Below, one piece after another: positions 44,836 to 54,324 of a DNA stretch of 64,000 nucleotides. Below the pieces are notes generated by a model. It did not search any database, was not told where the DNA came from, and saw nothing but the letters and a program-made list of their open reading frames with translations. Both the position numbers and the translations under genes were made by a program. Each line of letters opens with the position of its first letter. Within the stretch, counting starts at the first letter, position 1. The DNA is from JAFGLZ01 sp964622545. Its GTDB lineage: Bacteria; Planctomycetota; Phycisphaerae; UBA1845; JAFGLZ01. The stretch is from contig CAZUQM010000005.1 of assembly GCA_964622545.1 (NCBI GenBank), positions 1 to 64,000 of the forward strand, given 5' to 3'.

Positions 44836-47800
44836 ATGCCTATTGAGGTCCTACGACCGCGGTCCTCTGTGGCGCTTCGGGTCATCCTCCCGATCGTCCT
44901 GGCGTTGCTGCTGTCGATCGCGACGGTCTTCACGATCGCCATCCCGACGATGGAAAGGAACCTGGTCGAGAGGAAACGGGAGACCGCGCGGGAACTGGTC
45001 GCAACGGCCTGGTCGCACATCGACCAACTCGAGCAGTCGGTCCAGGCCGGCAGACTGACGCGCGACGAGGCTAAACGGCGGGCCATGGATGAGCTCCGGA
45101 CCTTCCGTTACGGCCCGAGACGCAAGGACTACTTCTGGGTCAACGATACCCAGCCCGTCATGGTGATGCACCCCTACCGACCGGACCTGGTGGGCAAGGA
45201 CCTTTCCACGTTCACGGACCAGCAAGGGACGCGTCCGTTCGTCAAGTTCGTGGACATCGTCCGTAAGCAGGGCGAGGGCTTCGTCGACTACTACTGGCAG
45301 TGGAAAGACGACCCCACACGCATCGAACCCAAGACCAGCTTCGTCAAGCTCTACGAGCCGTGGGGCTGGATCATCGGCACCGGCGTCTACATGGAGGATG
45401 TCCGCGCGGAGATCGCCGACCTGACCCGCAAGCTCGGGCTGACCTGCCTGGTGATCTTTCTGGTCGCCGGAGCGCTCTGCGCCTATGCGATCGGCACCGC
45501 GCTGCGGACCGAGCGGGCCAGGCGGACCGCCACCGAGGAGCTCGCCACCAGCGAAGACAAGTACCGCACCCTCTTCCAGGCCAGCGGCGACGCGGTGTTC
45601 CTGACCCAGGACGACCGGGTCATCGACTGCAATCAGGCCGCGCTCGAGATGTTCGGCTTCAGCCGGCGCGAGGAATTCATAGGCCTCGGACCGCTCGACG
45701 TCTCACCCCCGGTACAGCCGGACGGCGAGCTCTCACGCGATCGGGCCCGGTCGCTGATCGAGACCGCGTTCGAGCGAGGCAGCCTCCATTTCGAATGGGT
45801 GCATCGACGCTCGGACGGCTCGGCGTTCCCGGCCGACATCACACTCACGGTCATGGAGCTCGATGGCCGGCGCGTCATGCAGGCGATTATCCGCGACATC
45901 ACCGAGACCAAGCGAGCCGAGGAGAAGCTTGCCAGGGAACGCGAGCGGCTCTTCGCCCTGCTCGAGGCCCTGCCCGCCTTTGTCTATCTTCAGGCCGAGG
46001 ACCACACGGTCCGCTATGCCAATCGGGCCTTCATCGAGCGATTCGGCGAGGCAGGCGGACGGCCGTGCTTCCAGGTGCTTGCCGGCCGGGACGAGCCGTG
46101 CGTCGATTGCCGGACCCTCGAGGTGCTGCGCACCAACCAACCGATCAGTTGGGAATGGCAGGGACCGGCCGGACGCACCTATCAGATCTACGACTATCCC
46201 TTCGTCGACGTGGAGGGCACGCGGCTCGTGCTCGAGATGGGCATCGACATCACGGAGCGCAAGAGCGCCGAGGAGGCCCTGCGACAGAGCGAGGCCAAAC
46301 TCAGCAGCCTCTTCAGAGCCGCGCCGGTCGGCATCGGTCTGGTCGTCGACCGCGTGCTCAAGACCGTCAACGAGCGGGTATGCGAGATGCTCGGCTACAG
46401 CGAGGACGAGCTGATCGGCCGGAGCGCCCGCATGCTGTACGAGACGCAAGAGGAGTTCGAGCGCGTCGGCCGCGTCAAGTACGGCCAGATCGAGCGGTAC
46501 GGCACGGGCACGGTCGAGACGCAGTGGCTGTGCAAGGACGGGCGCATCATCGACATCATCTTGAGCTCCAGCCCGCTCGACCCCGACGCCCCCTCCGACG
46601 GCGTGACCTTCACGGCCCTGAACATCTCGGCCCGCAAAGAAGCCGAACGCGCCCTCCGCGCCAGCGAAGAGCAGATCCGCCTCATCACCGACTCGTTGCC
46701 ACTGCTGATCTCGTACCTCGGACCGGACCGGCGATACCGCTTCGCCAACCAGGCCTACGAGAGGTGGTTCGACCTACCTGTCGAACAGATCGTCGGCAAG
46801 CGCCCGGACGACGTGTTGCCCCCCGGCTCGTCGGCGCAGTTCGACCCCGAGCTCGAACAAGCCCTGGCCGGGCGCGCCACCAGCACCGAAGGCGATCTCG
46901 ATCACCCCTGCGAGGGCCGACGGCGCCTGCACCTCCGATACATCCCCCACACCGACCAGAGCGGCAACGTCCACGGCGTGATCGTCGTCGCGGAGGACAT
47001 CACCGAGCGCCGAGAGGCCGAACAGAAGCGGATCCGCCTCGAGGAGCAGCTCCACCAGGCTCAGAAGATGGAGGCGGTCGGCCAGCTCGCCGCCGGGGTG
47101 GCGCACGACTTCAACAATCTGCTGACCGCCATCCTGGGGCATACCGAACTGGCCAAGGGCTTCGAGTCCCTGAACAGCGAGGTGGTTGCTTCGCTGGAGA
47201 TGATCGAGCAGGCCGCCACGCAGGCGACCGGCGTGACGCGCAGCCTGCTGACCTTCAGCCGCGACCTGCCCATCGACCGGAAACCCATCGACCTGCGCGG
47301 TGTCGTGGAGCAGGCCTTCCGCTTCCTGAGCCGGATGATACCGGCCTCCATCGAACCGCTCTTGGAGATCGAGCCCGACGAAGAGGTGTGGGTCAACGCC
47401 GACGGCACGCAGCTTCAGCAGGTCATCCTCAACTTGGCCATCAACGCCCGGGACGCCATGCCCGAGGGTGGCAGGCTGGTCCTGCGCCTGACGACCGTCT
47501 CGCGCGAGGCGTTGAGCGGCTCGGCCGATCTGCTCGAGCAGGCCGACCGCTATGCCAATCTGGAGGTGCAGGACAGCGGCTGCGGCATGAGCCCCGAGGT
47601 TCAGGGCCGCATCTTCGAACCGTTCTACTCCACCAAGCCGCGGGGACGCGGCACGGGGCTCGGGCTATCGATCGTGCACGGCATCATCGCCGACCACGGC
47701 GGCATGGTCTCGGTGCAGTCCGAGGTCGGCGGCGGGTCGACCTTCTCGGTCCTTCTGGCCTGCCTCCCGTCGCCTCAGACGATCCCGGAACGAGCGGCGA

Positions 47801-48204
47801 CAACCGGGCTGCCGCGCGGGCAAGGGCAGGTGATCCTCCTGGCCGAGGACGACCCCTACGTCCGAGAGACCGCCTCGGCCATGCTGCGACAGATCGGTTA
47901 CGAAGTGGTGCCCACCGCCGACGGTGACGAGGCCCTCGAGCGCTACCGGGCCGATCCGCAGCGCATCGACCTCGTCTTGCTCGATATCGACCTGCCCAAA
48001 CGCGACGGGCAAGCCTGTCTGCAAGCCATTCGCCGGACGGACGCCGAGATCCCCATCGTCCTGACCACCGGCAGCGGGCGCACGCCGCCGACGAACACAG
48101 ACGGCAACCGAATCGGCTTCCTCTACAAGCCGCTCCACATGACGCGACTTGCCCAAGTGCTGGCGGAGATGCTCAGCGCCACGGCCGAGCCCGACACGAC
48201 CTGA
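44836..48204 (+). CDS. Cache-PAS hybrid histidine kinase with C-terminal receiver
   Basis: 1122 residues. TM1 (about 15-37) and TM2 (about 205-225) flank a single Cache_2 sensor domain (RKDYFWVNDTQPVMVMHPYR, GWIIGTGVYMEDV), which usually binds small organic acids or similar ligands in the periplasm. Four PAS domains follow (about 245-725); the second contains a Cys pair (GRDEPCVDCRTL). HisKA carries the phosphoacceptor in LAAGVAHDFNNLLTAILGH; HATPase_c has NLAINARDAMPEGG, DSGCGMSPEV and GTGLGLSI. The C-terminal receiver has LLAEDDPYV and the phospho-Asp in LVLLDIDLPKRDG. No output regulator is adjacent. Confidence 0.94.
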   Translation: MPIEVLRPRSSVALRVILPIVLALLLSIATVFTIAIPTMERNLVERKRETARELVATAWSHIDQLEQSVQAGRLTRDEAKRRAMDELRTFRYGPRRKDYFWVNDTQPVMVMHPYRPDLVGKDLSTFTDQQGTRPFVKFVDIVRKQGEGFVDYYWQWKDDPTRIEPKTSFVKLYEPWGWIIGTGVYMEDVRAEIADLTRKLGLTCLVIFLVAGALCAYAIGTALRTERARRTATEELATSEDKYRTLFQASGDAVFLTQDDRVIDCNQAALEMFGFSRREEFIGLGPLDVSPPVQPDGELSRDRARSLIETAFERGSLHFEWVHRRSDGSAFPADITLTVMELDGRRVMQAIIRDITETKRAEEKLARERERLFALLEALPAFVYLQAEDHTVRYANRAFIERFGEAGGRPCFQVLAGRDEPCVDCRTLEVLRTNQPISWEWQGPAGRTYQIYDYPFVDVEGTRLVLEMGIDITERKSAEEALRQSEAKLSSLFRAAPVGIGLVVDRVLKTVNERVCEMLGYSEDELIGRSARMLYETQEEFERVGRVKYGQIERYGTGTVETQWLCKDGRIIDIILSSSPLDPDAPSDGVTFTALNISARKEAERALRASEEQIRLITDSLPLLISYLGPDRRYRFANQAYERWFDLPVEQIVGKRPDDVLPPGSSAQFDPELEQALAGRATSTEGDLDHPCEGRRRLHLRYIPHTDQSGNVHGVIVVAEDITERREAEQKRIRLEEQLHQAQKMEAVGQLAAGVAHDFNNLLTAILGHTELAKGFESLNSEVVASLEMIEQAATQATGVTRSLLTFSRDLPIDRKPIDLRGVVEQAFRFLSRMIPASIEPLLEIEPDEEVWVNADGTQLQQVILNLAINARDAMPEGGRLVLRLTTVSREALSGSADLLEQADRYANLEVQDSGCGMSPEVQGRIFEPFYSTKPRGRGTGLGLSIVHGIIADHGGMVSVQSEVGGGSTFSVLLACLPSPQTIPERAATTGLPRGQGQVILLAEDDPYVRETASAMLRQIGYEVVPTADGDEALERYRADPQRIDLVLLDIDLPKRDGQACLQAIRRTDAEIPIVLTTGSGRTPPTNTDGNRIGFLYKPLHMTRLAQVLAEMLSATAEPDTT

Positions 48205-48217
48205 GCCCGCCGCCGCA

Positions 48218-49378
48218 TCATGAGGCACACGCCTGACCGCTGAAGAACTGGAGCATCGTGCCCGGCAGCAGCATCTCGCCGAAGCCATACGTGTGATCGG
48301 CCGGGCGCCACGCCATCTGCAGCTCACCGACCGTGCCGCCGTCCACGTCGATCAGGTCCGCGTCGCACTGACCGAGCCCCTGATCCCGGGCCCTCGTCAG
48401 ATAGCCCACGCCGCCGGGGTCCTGACCGATGATGCGGGTCATCGTCGCGTCGAGCGCGACCAGATCGGTCCCGGCCAGCATGAACCAATCGCCAAGTCGG
48501 TCGGCCACGTTCACCGTCTCGCCCCACCAGCCGGGCATGACGTGCGGGCCGTTGCCCTCGCAGCCGATCGAACCGTCGATCAGGCCGAGGTCGGGCTTGA
48601 CGTGCGCGACGACGTCGAGAAAGCACTGGGCGATGCTGCCGGCGGCGCGGTGCGGGATGATGCGCCACTGCTGGCCGTAGCCGTACGGCCCGAAGGGAAT
48701 CGTGCCCACGAAGTTCTTCATCGTGCCCGTCGTGTAGGTCCAGCGGTGCGTCTTCGGCACGGCGATGCTGATGACGCGATCGGCCTCGGTCAGCAGGCTG
48801 GATACCTTGATCCGGCCGAGGTCGGTATGCGGCGACGGCACCTCGGCGTAAGCCGCCGCATGCTCCAGCGACGCCAACACGACCTCGCCGGCGTACCGGT
48901 CGGTCAACCGCTGGGCCTCGGCGACCATGGTCGTCGAGCCGTCGAGCGTGACGGCCCGGTCCCACGGGATCACGGGCGTCTGCCCACCCTCGCCGACGAT
49001 CACCTTGCGAGCCCCGGCCCGGAGACATTCCTCCACCACCGTGATGACCGTCTCGACCTTGGTGCTCTCGCCGCTGACGAACGGGTTGCACTCGACGAAG
49101 CCGAGCCCGCCGAAGTTCGGCTTGACGAAGACCGTCTCGCCCTCGTGCACGACGGCCTCGATGCCGCCGACGGCCTCGAGCGCCTCGCGCGTCATGGCGG
49201 CCAGGTCCGTCCCGCGAACGACCGAGACCCCCGCACGCTCCGCATAGGGCACGTCGCTCGGGATCGGAATGTAGGGCCGCTCGATGTCGATGCACCCGGC
49301 GAGGCACTTCATCGCGCCGGCCGCGGCACCCGTGCCCAACACCCCGCGAAGGAACCTCCGTCTGGATAGACCCCGCAT
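48218..49378 (-). CDS. DUF362 family protein with Tat signal and lipobox
   Basis: 386 residues from the third of three close ATGs (49378), which has GGAGGG 7 bases upstream. The N-terminus has the twin-arginine motif SRRRFLRG, a hydrophobic stretch and a lipobox-like CLAGC, so export as a folded lipoprotein is likely. The DUF362 body shows VFVKPNFGGLGF, SLLTEADRVISIAVPKTH, GTMKNFVGTIPFG and LDATMTRIIGQDPG. The family is of unknown function, sometimes associated with iron-sulfur proteins; no ferredoxin Cys motif is present here. It is convergent with the Cache/PAS kinase, 13 bp apart. Confidence 0.9.
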   Translation of the reverse strand: MRGLSRRRFLRGVLGTGAAAGAMKCLAGCIDIERPYIPIPSDVPYAERAGVSVVRGTDLAAMTREALEAVGGIEAVVHEGETVFVKPNFGGLGFVECNPFVSGESTKVETVITVVEECLRAGARKVIVGEGGQTPVIPWDRAVTLDGSTTMVAEAQRLTDRYAGEVVLASLEHAAAYAEVPSPHTDLGRIKVSSLLTEADRVISIAVPKTHRWTYTTGTMKNFVGTIPFGPYGYGQQWRIIPHRAAGSIAQCFLDVVAHVKPDLGLIDGSIGCEGNGPHVMPGWWGETVNVADRLGDWFMLAGTDLVALDATMTRIIGQDPGGVGYLTRARDQGLGQCDADLIDVDGGTVGELQMAWRPADHTYGFGEMLLPGTMLQFFSGQACAS

Positions 49379-49427
49379 GTGCATACCCTCCATTCGCTTG
49401 TTTCGGCAAGGACCGATAAATTAGCCG

Positions 49428-49853
49428 TCACGGTTTCGTGGAATCGCCTCCGTCCGAGTAGGGGTACTCGGCCTCAATCCGCTGAAGGTGGTCCCGACGC
49501 CTTTCCCGCCAGGCCTCATCCAGCTTCCCGAGAAGGTCGAGCTGCTTGGCAAACATCCGTCGCCGGAAGTCCTGCCCTTCGATCCGGTGTGCGGCCTCCC
49601 AACGGGCGGCCATCGTCGCCGTTGCATGCTCAAACACCCAATAGAGCAGCTCATCCCAATCCCGTGTCGTCCACCGGAGGATCTCCTGGCCCCGTTCGAC
49701 GGCGACGTAATGATAGCTGTCGTCGTCAATCTCGATGTGGGGCCTGGCGCCGTCCTCGGTCTTGGCGTACGTCGGCAAGAAGTAGACCGGGACGTCGATG
49801 ATCTTGCCCAGGTCGTTGATACGAGCTCGGACGGCCTCGTAGCTAAGCGTCAT
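49428..49853 (-). CDS. Imm63-like immunity protein without an adjacent toxin
   Basis: 141 residues. The core RPHIEIDDDSYHYVAVERGQ, EILRWTTRDWDELLYWVFEH and DFRRRMFAKQLDLLGKLDEA agrees with the Imm63 family of polymorphic-toxin immunity proteins as I know it. It is cytoplasmic, with no signal peptide. Immunity proteins bind and block a cognate secreted toxin and are usually encoded right after it; here the neighbours are DUF362 and a URO-D protein, and no toxin-like C-terminal domain is visible. It may be an orphan immunity gene protecting against neighbours, or a member with another role. Confidence 0.75.
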   Translation of the reverse strand: MTLSYEAVRARINDLGKIIDVPVYFLPTYAKTEDGARPHIEIDDDSYHYVAVERGQEILRWTTRDWDELLYWVFEHATATMAARWEAAHRIEGQDFRRRMFAKQLDLLGKLDEAWRERRRDHLQRIEAEYPYSDGGDSTKP

Positions 49854-49913
49854 GGCCTGCCCCTCATGCCGTGCCGCGGCCGGAGCCTTCCCGGGCCGCG
49901 ACCCGAGCCCGTC

Positions 49914-50924
49914 TCATCCGGTGATCTCCTGCCACGCCTCGAACGCGGCGCGGACGTTCTCGGGTCTGGCCCCTGCAGTGAACTCGCACTGGGCGATGAC
50001 GCCCCCGTGCCCATCATACAGCGCCTCGGCCACGCGGCGCACGCCCGCTCGGACCTCCTCGGGCGTCGCGAAGCTGAGCAGGTACTGACGATCGACCTCC
50101 CCCCAAAACGTGATGCGGCCCTTGAAGCGCCTGCCGATCTCCTCGATGTTCATGCAGAAGAGCTGCGAGTTGATCGCATCGACGCCGATCTCGATCAGGT
50201 CCTCATAGATGTCGAAGATGTGCCCGTCGGAGTGCATGAACGCGAACTTGCCGGCGCGGTGGATCGCCTCGCAGTAGTCCCGGTAGCACGGCTTGAACAG
50301 CTCGCGCCATGGACTCGGCGAGATCAGCAGGGCGTGCTGCGTGCCCCAGTCGTCCGAGAAGACCAGGCCGTCCACGTCCGTGGCGAGCCAGCCCTCCAGC
50401 ATCGCCAGATTGAACTCGTGAACCATGTCGCGCAGCCTGAAGAACCCCGGCGGCGGGTCGGCCAGATCGACGTACAGACTCTCCGACCCGCGGAGAAACT
50501 GCATCCGCTCGAAGAGGTTGCCGAACCCGGTCAGGACAAACCGGTCCGTCTCGGCGACGCTCGCGTTCGTGTTCTCGAAGCCCTTGCCGATCCGCTCGGT
50601 CGGCGGCCTGAGCTTGGGCAGATCCACCGCGTAATCCTCGATGAGACCGGCCTTGACCTCGCCCACCGTGCCGTCGTCGAGGTTGGTCCAGACACAGCCC
50701 CATTCGTCGACGTAGGTGCCTCGGGCGTGCTGGTCGCCGCGCTCGCGCTGCCAGGGCGGCGGGTCGTACGCGGGCGCCGCGAAGTCGCTCGGGAAGTCGC
50801 GTTCGATCGCGGCCGCCTCGACCGGGTGGTGGATGTCCGCCCAGGGCAGCTTCCACATCTGGCGCGGCACGCGCGGTGTCGGCTCGTGACGCAGGCAGGC
50901 CTTGACCAACTCTCGCGACGTCAT
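49914..50924 (-). CDS. Uroporphyrinogen decarboxylase (URO-D)-fold protein, methyltransferase-like subgroup
   Basis: 336 residues from the ATG at 50924, overlapping the upstream amidohydrolase stop as ATGA. URO-D fold features include LTGFGNLFERMQFLRG, GLVFSDDWGTQHALLISP, FAFMHSDGHIFDIYEDLIEI and GRITFWGEVDRQYLL. The haem-pathway signature of true HemE (an N-terminal RQAGRYLP-type loop) is absent. It belongs to the diverse paralogs typical of planctomycetes and anaerobes, where some members are corrinoid methyltransferases and most are uncharacterised. It is the last gene of a three-gene overlapping operon with two metal-dependent hydrolases. Confidence 0.85.
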   Translation of the reverse strand: MTSRELVKACLRHEPTPRVPRQMWKLPWADIHHPVEAAAIERDFPSDFAAPAYDPPPWQRERGDQHARGTYVDEWGCVWTNLDDGTVGEVKAGLIEDYAVDLPKLRPPTERIGKGFENTNASVAETDRFVLTGFGNLFERMQFLRGSESLYVDLADPPPGFFRLRDMVHEFNLAMLEGWLATDVDGLVFSDDWGTQHALLISPSPWRELFKPCYRDYCEAIHRAGKFAFMHSDGHIFDIYEDLIEIGVDAINSQLFCMNIEEIGRRFKGRITFWGEVDRQYLLSFATPEEVRAGVRRVAEALYDGHGGVIAQCEFTAGARPENVRAAFEAWQEITG

Positions 50925-51727
50925 CGCAGCGACTCCAGCAGGCGCTCGGCATTGCCGTGCAGGATCAGATGGCGATCCTCGTCGGTGATATCGGCCGACA
51001 GCAGCGCGCCGATGCCGTGGTGCGGACTGAACCACGGCAGGTCCGTGCCGAACAGCATCTTCTCGGCGCCGACCTCGGCCACGAACCGCTCGACGACGCC
51101 GCGGTTGTCCAGCACGGCCGTCAGCTCGAGGTACGCGTTCGGGCACTCCCGCGCCAACTCGATGGCCGCGTCCCAGTCGCCGTGGCATGAGTGGCCCATC
51201 AGCAGCGTCAGGTTCGTGTAGCGCTCCAGGACCGCGCGAACTTCGAGCGGCCCGTCGAACGGGCTGTTTTCCCACGTGTGCGAGAGCACGAGGCATCCGC
51301 GCGTATCGGCCATCTCCCACGCCGGCTTGCACCGATCGTCGGTCAGGGCGATGCCGTGCTCCGATCCGTGGAACTTGACGCCGATGAACACGTCGGGCCG
51401 TTCGTCGAGCAGCCGAAGGTCGTCCTGCATGCGCTCCGGGTACAGGCCGTTGACACACACGTACGCGCGAAGCCGGTCCGGGAACTGCCGCACCGCGTCG
51501 ATCGCCACGCCGTGGCCGATATCGACGCCGAACAGAGGCCAGTGGTGCGCGAACAGCAGCATCCGCACGCCGGCCGAGTCCATGCTGCGGATCATGTCGG
51601 CCGCCTCGGGCCGGGGAAAGTAGATGCTATGCCACGGACCCATGTGACCGTGCATGTCGATCACCGGACAGTCGTCGACCCGCCCGTCGCGCCAAAACGC
51701 CTCGGCCAGCGGCGATGTGCCGATCAT
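50921..51727 (-). CDS. Amidohydrolase_2 family metal-dependent hydrolase
   Basis: 268 residues. The metal site begins with VIDMHGHMGPWH; LFAHHWPLFG, IGVKFHGSEH and the terminal LFGTDLPWFSPHHGIGALL with HGNAERLL are typical of TIM-barrel amidohydrolases (decarboxylase/lactonase type). It overlaps both neighbours by 4 bp. Substrate unknown; tight coupling to a URO-D protein and a second hydrolase suggests a short catabolic or modification pathway. Confidence 0.88.
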   Translation of the reverse strand: MIGTSPLAEAFWRDGRVDDCPVIDMHGHMGPWHSIYFPRPEAADMIRSMDSAGVRMLLFAHHWPLFGVDIGHGVAIDAVRQFPDRLRAYVCVNGLYPERMQDDLRLLDERPDVFIGVKFHGSEHGIALTDDRCKPAWEMADTRGCLVLSHTWENSPFDGPLEVRAVLERYTNLTLLMGHSCHGDWDAAIELARECPNAYLELTAVLDNRGVVERFVAEVGAEKMLFGTDLPWFSPHHGIGALLSADITDEDRHLILHGNAERLLESLR

Positions 51728-52509
51728 AGGCGCACCTCCGCGATCAGGCGCTCCAGGTTGCCCGAAGCGATGGCCCGCTTGTCGGCCGGCGCGATCTCGG
51801 CGTGCTTGACCGCCATCATCATCCCGCCGGGGTACTGGATCGGCAGACCGCTACCGTAGAGCAATCGGGCCGCGCCGACGTCGCGGACCAGCGCCTCGAT
51901 CCCGCCGTCGAGCAGGTAATCGGCCAGGTCGATGTAGACCCGCTCGTACCGCTCCAACAGCGGCCGGAACCAGCGGTCGGCGCCCCAGCAGTCATAGTCG
52001 GCCACGACGACGGTCAGCTCAGGCAGCTCGCGCAGCAGGTCGTACAGCATCGGCCAGGTCGTGCCCCGCGCCAGCGAGACGATCAGCGGCACGCGGTGCT
52101 CGATCATCATCTCGAACGTCGAGCCGAACACCTCCGTCCGCAGCAGGTAACGGTGCGATTCCGGGAAGACCCGCAGCGCCCGGACGCGCGCCGCCGCCAT
52201 CCCATCCGCCAACGCGTCCGCCGGCGGCAGCTCCGGCAGGCACTCCGGCAGCAAGGTCCAGCACCCGACCAGCCGTTCGTGCGGGGCGATCTGTTCGGTG
52301 AGCAGCCGATTCCCCACCGTGGGTGTGACATCAAACTGGGCGATATGCCAGACCAGCGCCCGACCGATGTGGTGGCGGTCCATCTCCGTCAGAAGATCGT
52401 CGGCCGTGGCGAGCGGCCGCTCCGCTCCCGTCACGGGCCGGCCGATGAAGACGTTCGCATCGAAGAACGGAATGGCCGATGCGTCCTGCACGATGAGGAC
52501 CTCGAGCAT
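51724..52509 (-). CDS. Amidohydrolase_2 family-like hydrolase, with altered metal motif
   Basis: 261 residues from the ATG at 52509. It resembles the next gene's product in layout (FFDANVFIGRP at the start, LRVFPESHRYLLRTEVF, LLYGSGLPIQYPGGMMMAVK and ASGNLERLIAEV at the end). However, the first motif has DANVFIG where DxHxH is expected, and GTDLP has become GSGLP, so several metal ligands appear missing. It may be a non-catalytic partner or use a reduced metal site. It is the first gene of the three-gene operon and overlaps the active-looking hydrolase by 4 bp. Confidence 0.8.
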   Translation of the reverse strand: MLEVLIVQDASAIPFFDANVFIGRPVTGAERPLATADDLLTEMDRHHIGRALVWHIAQFDVTPTVGNRLLTEQIAPHERLVGCWTLLPECLPELPPADALADGMAAARVRALRVFPESHRYLLRTEVFGSTFEMMIEHRVPLIVSLARGTTWPMLYDLLRELPELTVVVADYDCWGADRWFRPLLERYERVYIDLADYLLDGGIEALVRDVGAARLLYGSGLPIQYPGGMMMAVKHAEIAPADKRAIASGNLERLIAEVRL

Positions 52510-52679
52510 GCAGCAACCGATGGGTCTCGACGGGCAGCCGCCGTCCGGCCGCCGCACGCGACAACGGTTAGCCGCTATGCTAGACTTCGTTCGGCGGTGT
52601 CCGGCGTGAGCGTAGCACAATTCCGCGCCGGTGGCATCCACACAAGCGATCATGATTCCGCGACGAGGAGGTCGCCACG

Positions 52680-54302
52680 ATGGCACACATCGATCCGACG
52701 ATGGTCCGAGAGTACGACATTCGCGGGTTCGCCATGCCCGAGCCCGGGCGCAAGGTCAACCTGACGTCCGACGTGGCCCGGCACATCGGCATGGCCTTTG
52801 GCTCGCGCCTGACCTCGGGGGCCAAGGTGGTCGTCACGGGCGACGCCCGGATGACCAGCGACGACCTGCGGCGTGCCGTGGCCGAGGGCTACGCCGCCAC
52901 CGGCGTCAACGTCGTGACCGATCGCAACCCCGTCCCCAGCGGCATCATCAGCTGGTACGCCGGCAAGAACGGGCTGGACGGCGCGTGCCAGATCACCGGC
53001 TCGCACAACCCGGCCTACTTCAACGGCCTCAAGACGGTGGAGAAGGGCAACGCCCTGTTCGGCGAGCAGCTCGCCACGATCATCGGCGTCATCCGCGAGG
53101 AGAAGTACCGTCTGACCAAGAAGAGCGGCACGATCACCCAGGTCGACGTGGTCACGCCCTACCTGACCATGCTGGCTAGCGCCTTTCCTAAGAAGCTCAA
53201 GTGCCGCCATCGCATCATCCTCGATGCGGGCAACGGCCTTGGCGGCGTGCTCCTCGACGTGCTCAAGGCCAAGGGCGCCGAGGTCATGCCCGTGCTCGTC
53301 GAGCCGGACGGCCGGTTTCCCGTCCACCTGGCCGACCCGTCCAGCGAAGAGGGCCAATCGTTCATCGTGCCGATGATCCGGCAGGCCAACGACAGCGTCT
53401 CGGACAAGGCCGACCTGTGGTACGGCCTGCTCACCGACGGCGATGCCGACCGCAGCGGCTTCGTCGACGAGACGGGCCAGGCCGCCCCCGGCGAGATCCT
53501 CGGCGTGATGTTCTATCAGGACTACCTGGCCGACCTGCCCGCCGCCGAGCGCCCCAAGCACGTGCTCGCGCTCGACGTCCGCGGCTCGGCCGCCTCGAGG
53601 CAGCTCCTGGAGGCCGCCGGCGGGCGCGGGCTGTTCATCGGCTGCGGCTACCCCAGCCATCGCGCCTTCGCCCCCGTCATCTGCAAGACCGTGGGTAAGG
53701 AGAAGCCCGTCCTGGTCAGCGCCGAATCGTCCGGCCATTACTTCTTCCCCACCGCCGGCTACGACGAGAAGGGGCGTTTCACCAAGACCAAGGCCGGCGG
53801 GCTCATCGACGACGGGCTGTTCAGCGCGATGAAGCTCATCTTCATGCTCGACGAGTTCGCGGCCAAGCGCAAAGGCAAGCTCGAGCAAGGTATGCTGGTC
53901 GATTACCTGACCGAGGCCACCAAGGCCCAGAAGCCCACCAAGATCAGCCCCGAGCTCCGCGTCGAGGCCAGCGACGAGACCAAGTTCGACGTCGTCCAGC
54001 AGGTCGGCGGGAGGATCAACGAACGGTGCGACGACATCCTGCCCACGAACGGGCCCGTCCGCATGGGCGACGTCAAGATGCAGGACCCGGACGAGGGCCT
54101 GATCACCGTCGACGGCCTGCGGGCCCAGTTCCGAGACGGGAGCTGGATCCTCATCCGCGCCTCGAACACCACGCCCATGCTCGTCTGTCGCGTGGAGGGT
54201 AAGGACGCCAAGCGATGCAAGAACCTGCTCACGCTGCTGCGCGATCTCCTGGCCGAACACCCGGACGTCGACACCGAGCCGATCAACAAGCTCCTTCAGT
54301 AG
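52680..54302 (+). CDS. Phosphomannomutase/phosphoglucomutase-type alpha-D-phosphohexomutase
   Basis: 540 residues, with GAGGAGG upstream of the ATG. The four family sites are present: phosphoserine loop ITGSHNPAYFNG (S108), metal loop TDGDADRSG, sugar-binding loop SAESSGHYFFPT and phosphate-binding loop IRASNTTPML. It interconverts hexose 1- and 6-phosphates and would supply GDP-mannose or UDP-glucose for glycan synthesis. The N-terminal MVREYDIRGFA also fits. At 540 residues it is longer than the common 450-470, with the extra length mainly between the metal loop and the C-terminal domain. Confidence 0.93.
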   Translation: MAHIDPTMVREYDIRGFAMPEPGRKVNLTSDVARHIGMAFGSRLTSGAKVVVTGDARMTSDDLRRAVAEGYAATGVNVVTDRNPVPSGIISWYAGKNGLDGACQITGSHNPAYFNGLKTVEKGNALFGEQLATIIGVIREEKYRLTKKSGTITQVDVVTPYLTMLASAFPKKLKCRHRIILDAGNGLGGVLLDVLKAKGAEVMPVLVEPDGRFPVHLADPSSEEGQSFIVPMIRQANDSVSDKADLWYGLLTDGDADRSGFVDETGQAAPGEILGVMFYQDYLADLPAAERPKHVLALDVRGSAASRQLLEAAGGRGLFIGCGYPSHRAFAPVICKTVGKEKPVLVSAESSGHYFFPTAGYDEKGRFTKTKAGGLIDDGLFSAMKLIFMLDEFAAKRKGKLEQGMLVDYLTEATKAQKPTKISPELRVEASDETKFDVVQQVGGRINERCDDILPTNGPVRMGDVKMQDPDEGLITVDGLRAQFRDGSWILIRASNTTPMLVCRVEGKDAKRCKNLLTLLRDLLAEHPDVDTEPINKLLQ

Positions 54303-54324
54303 GCCAGACGCAGAGGAACCGACC

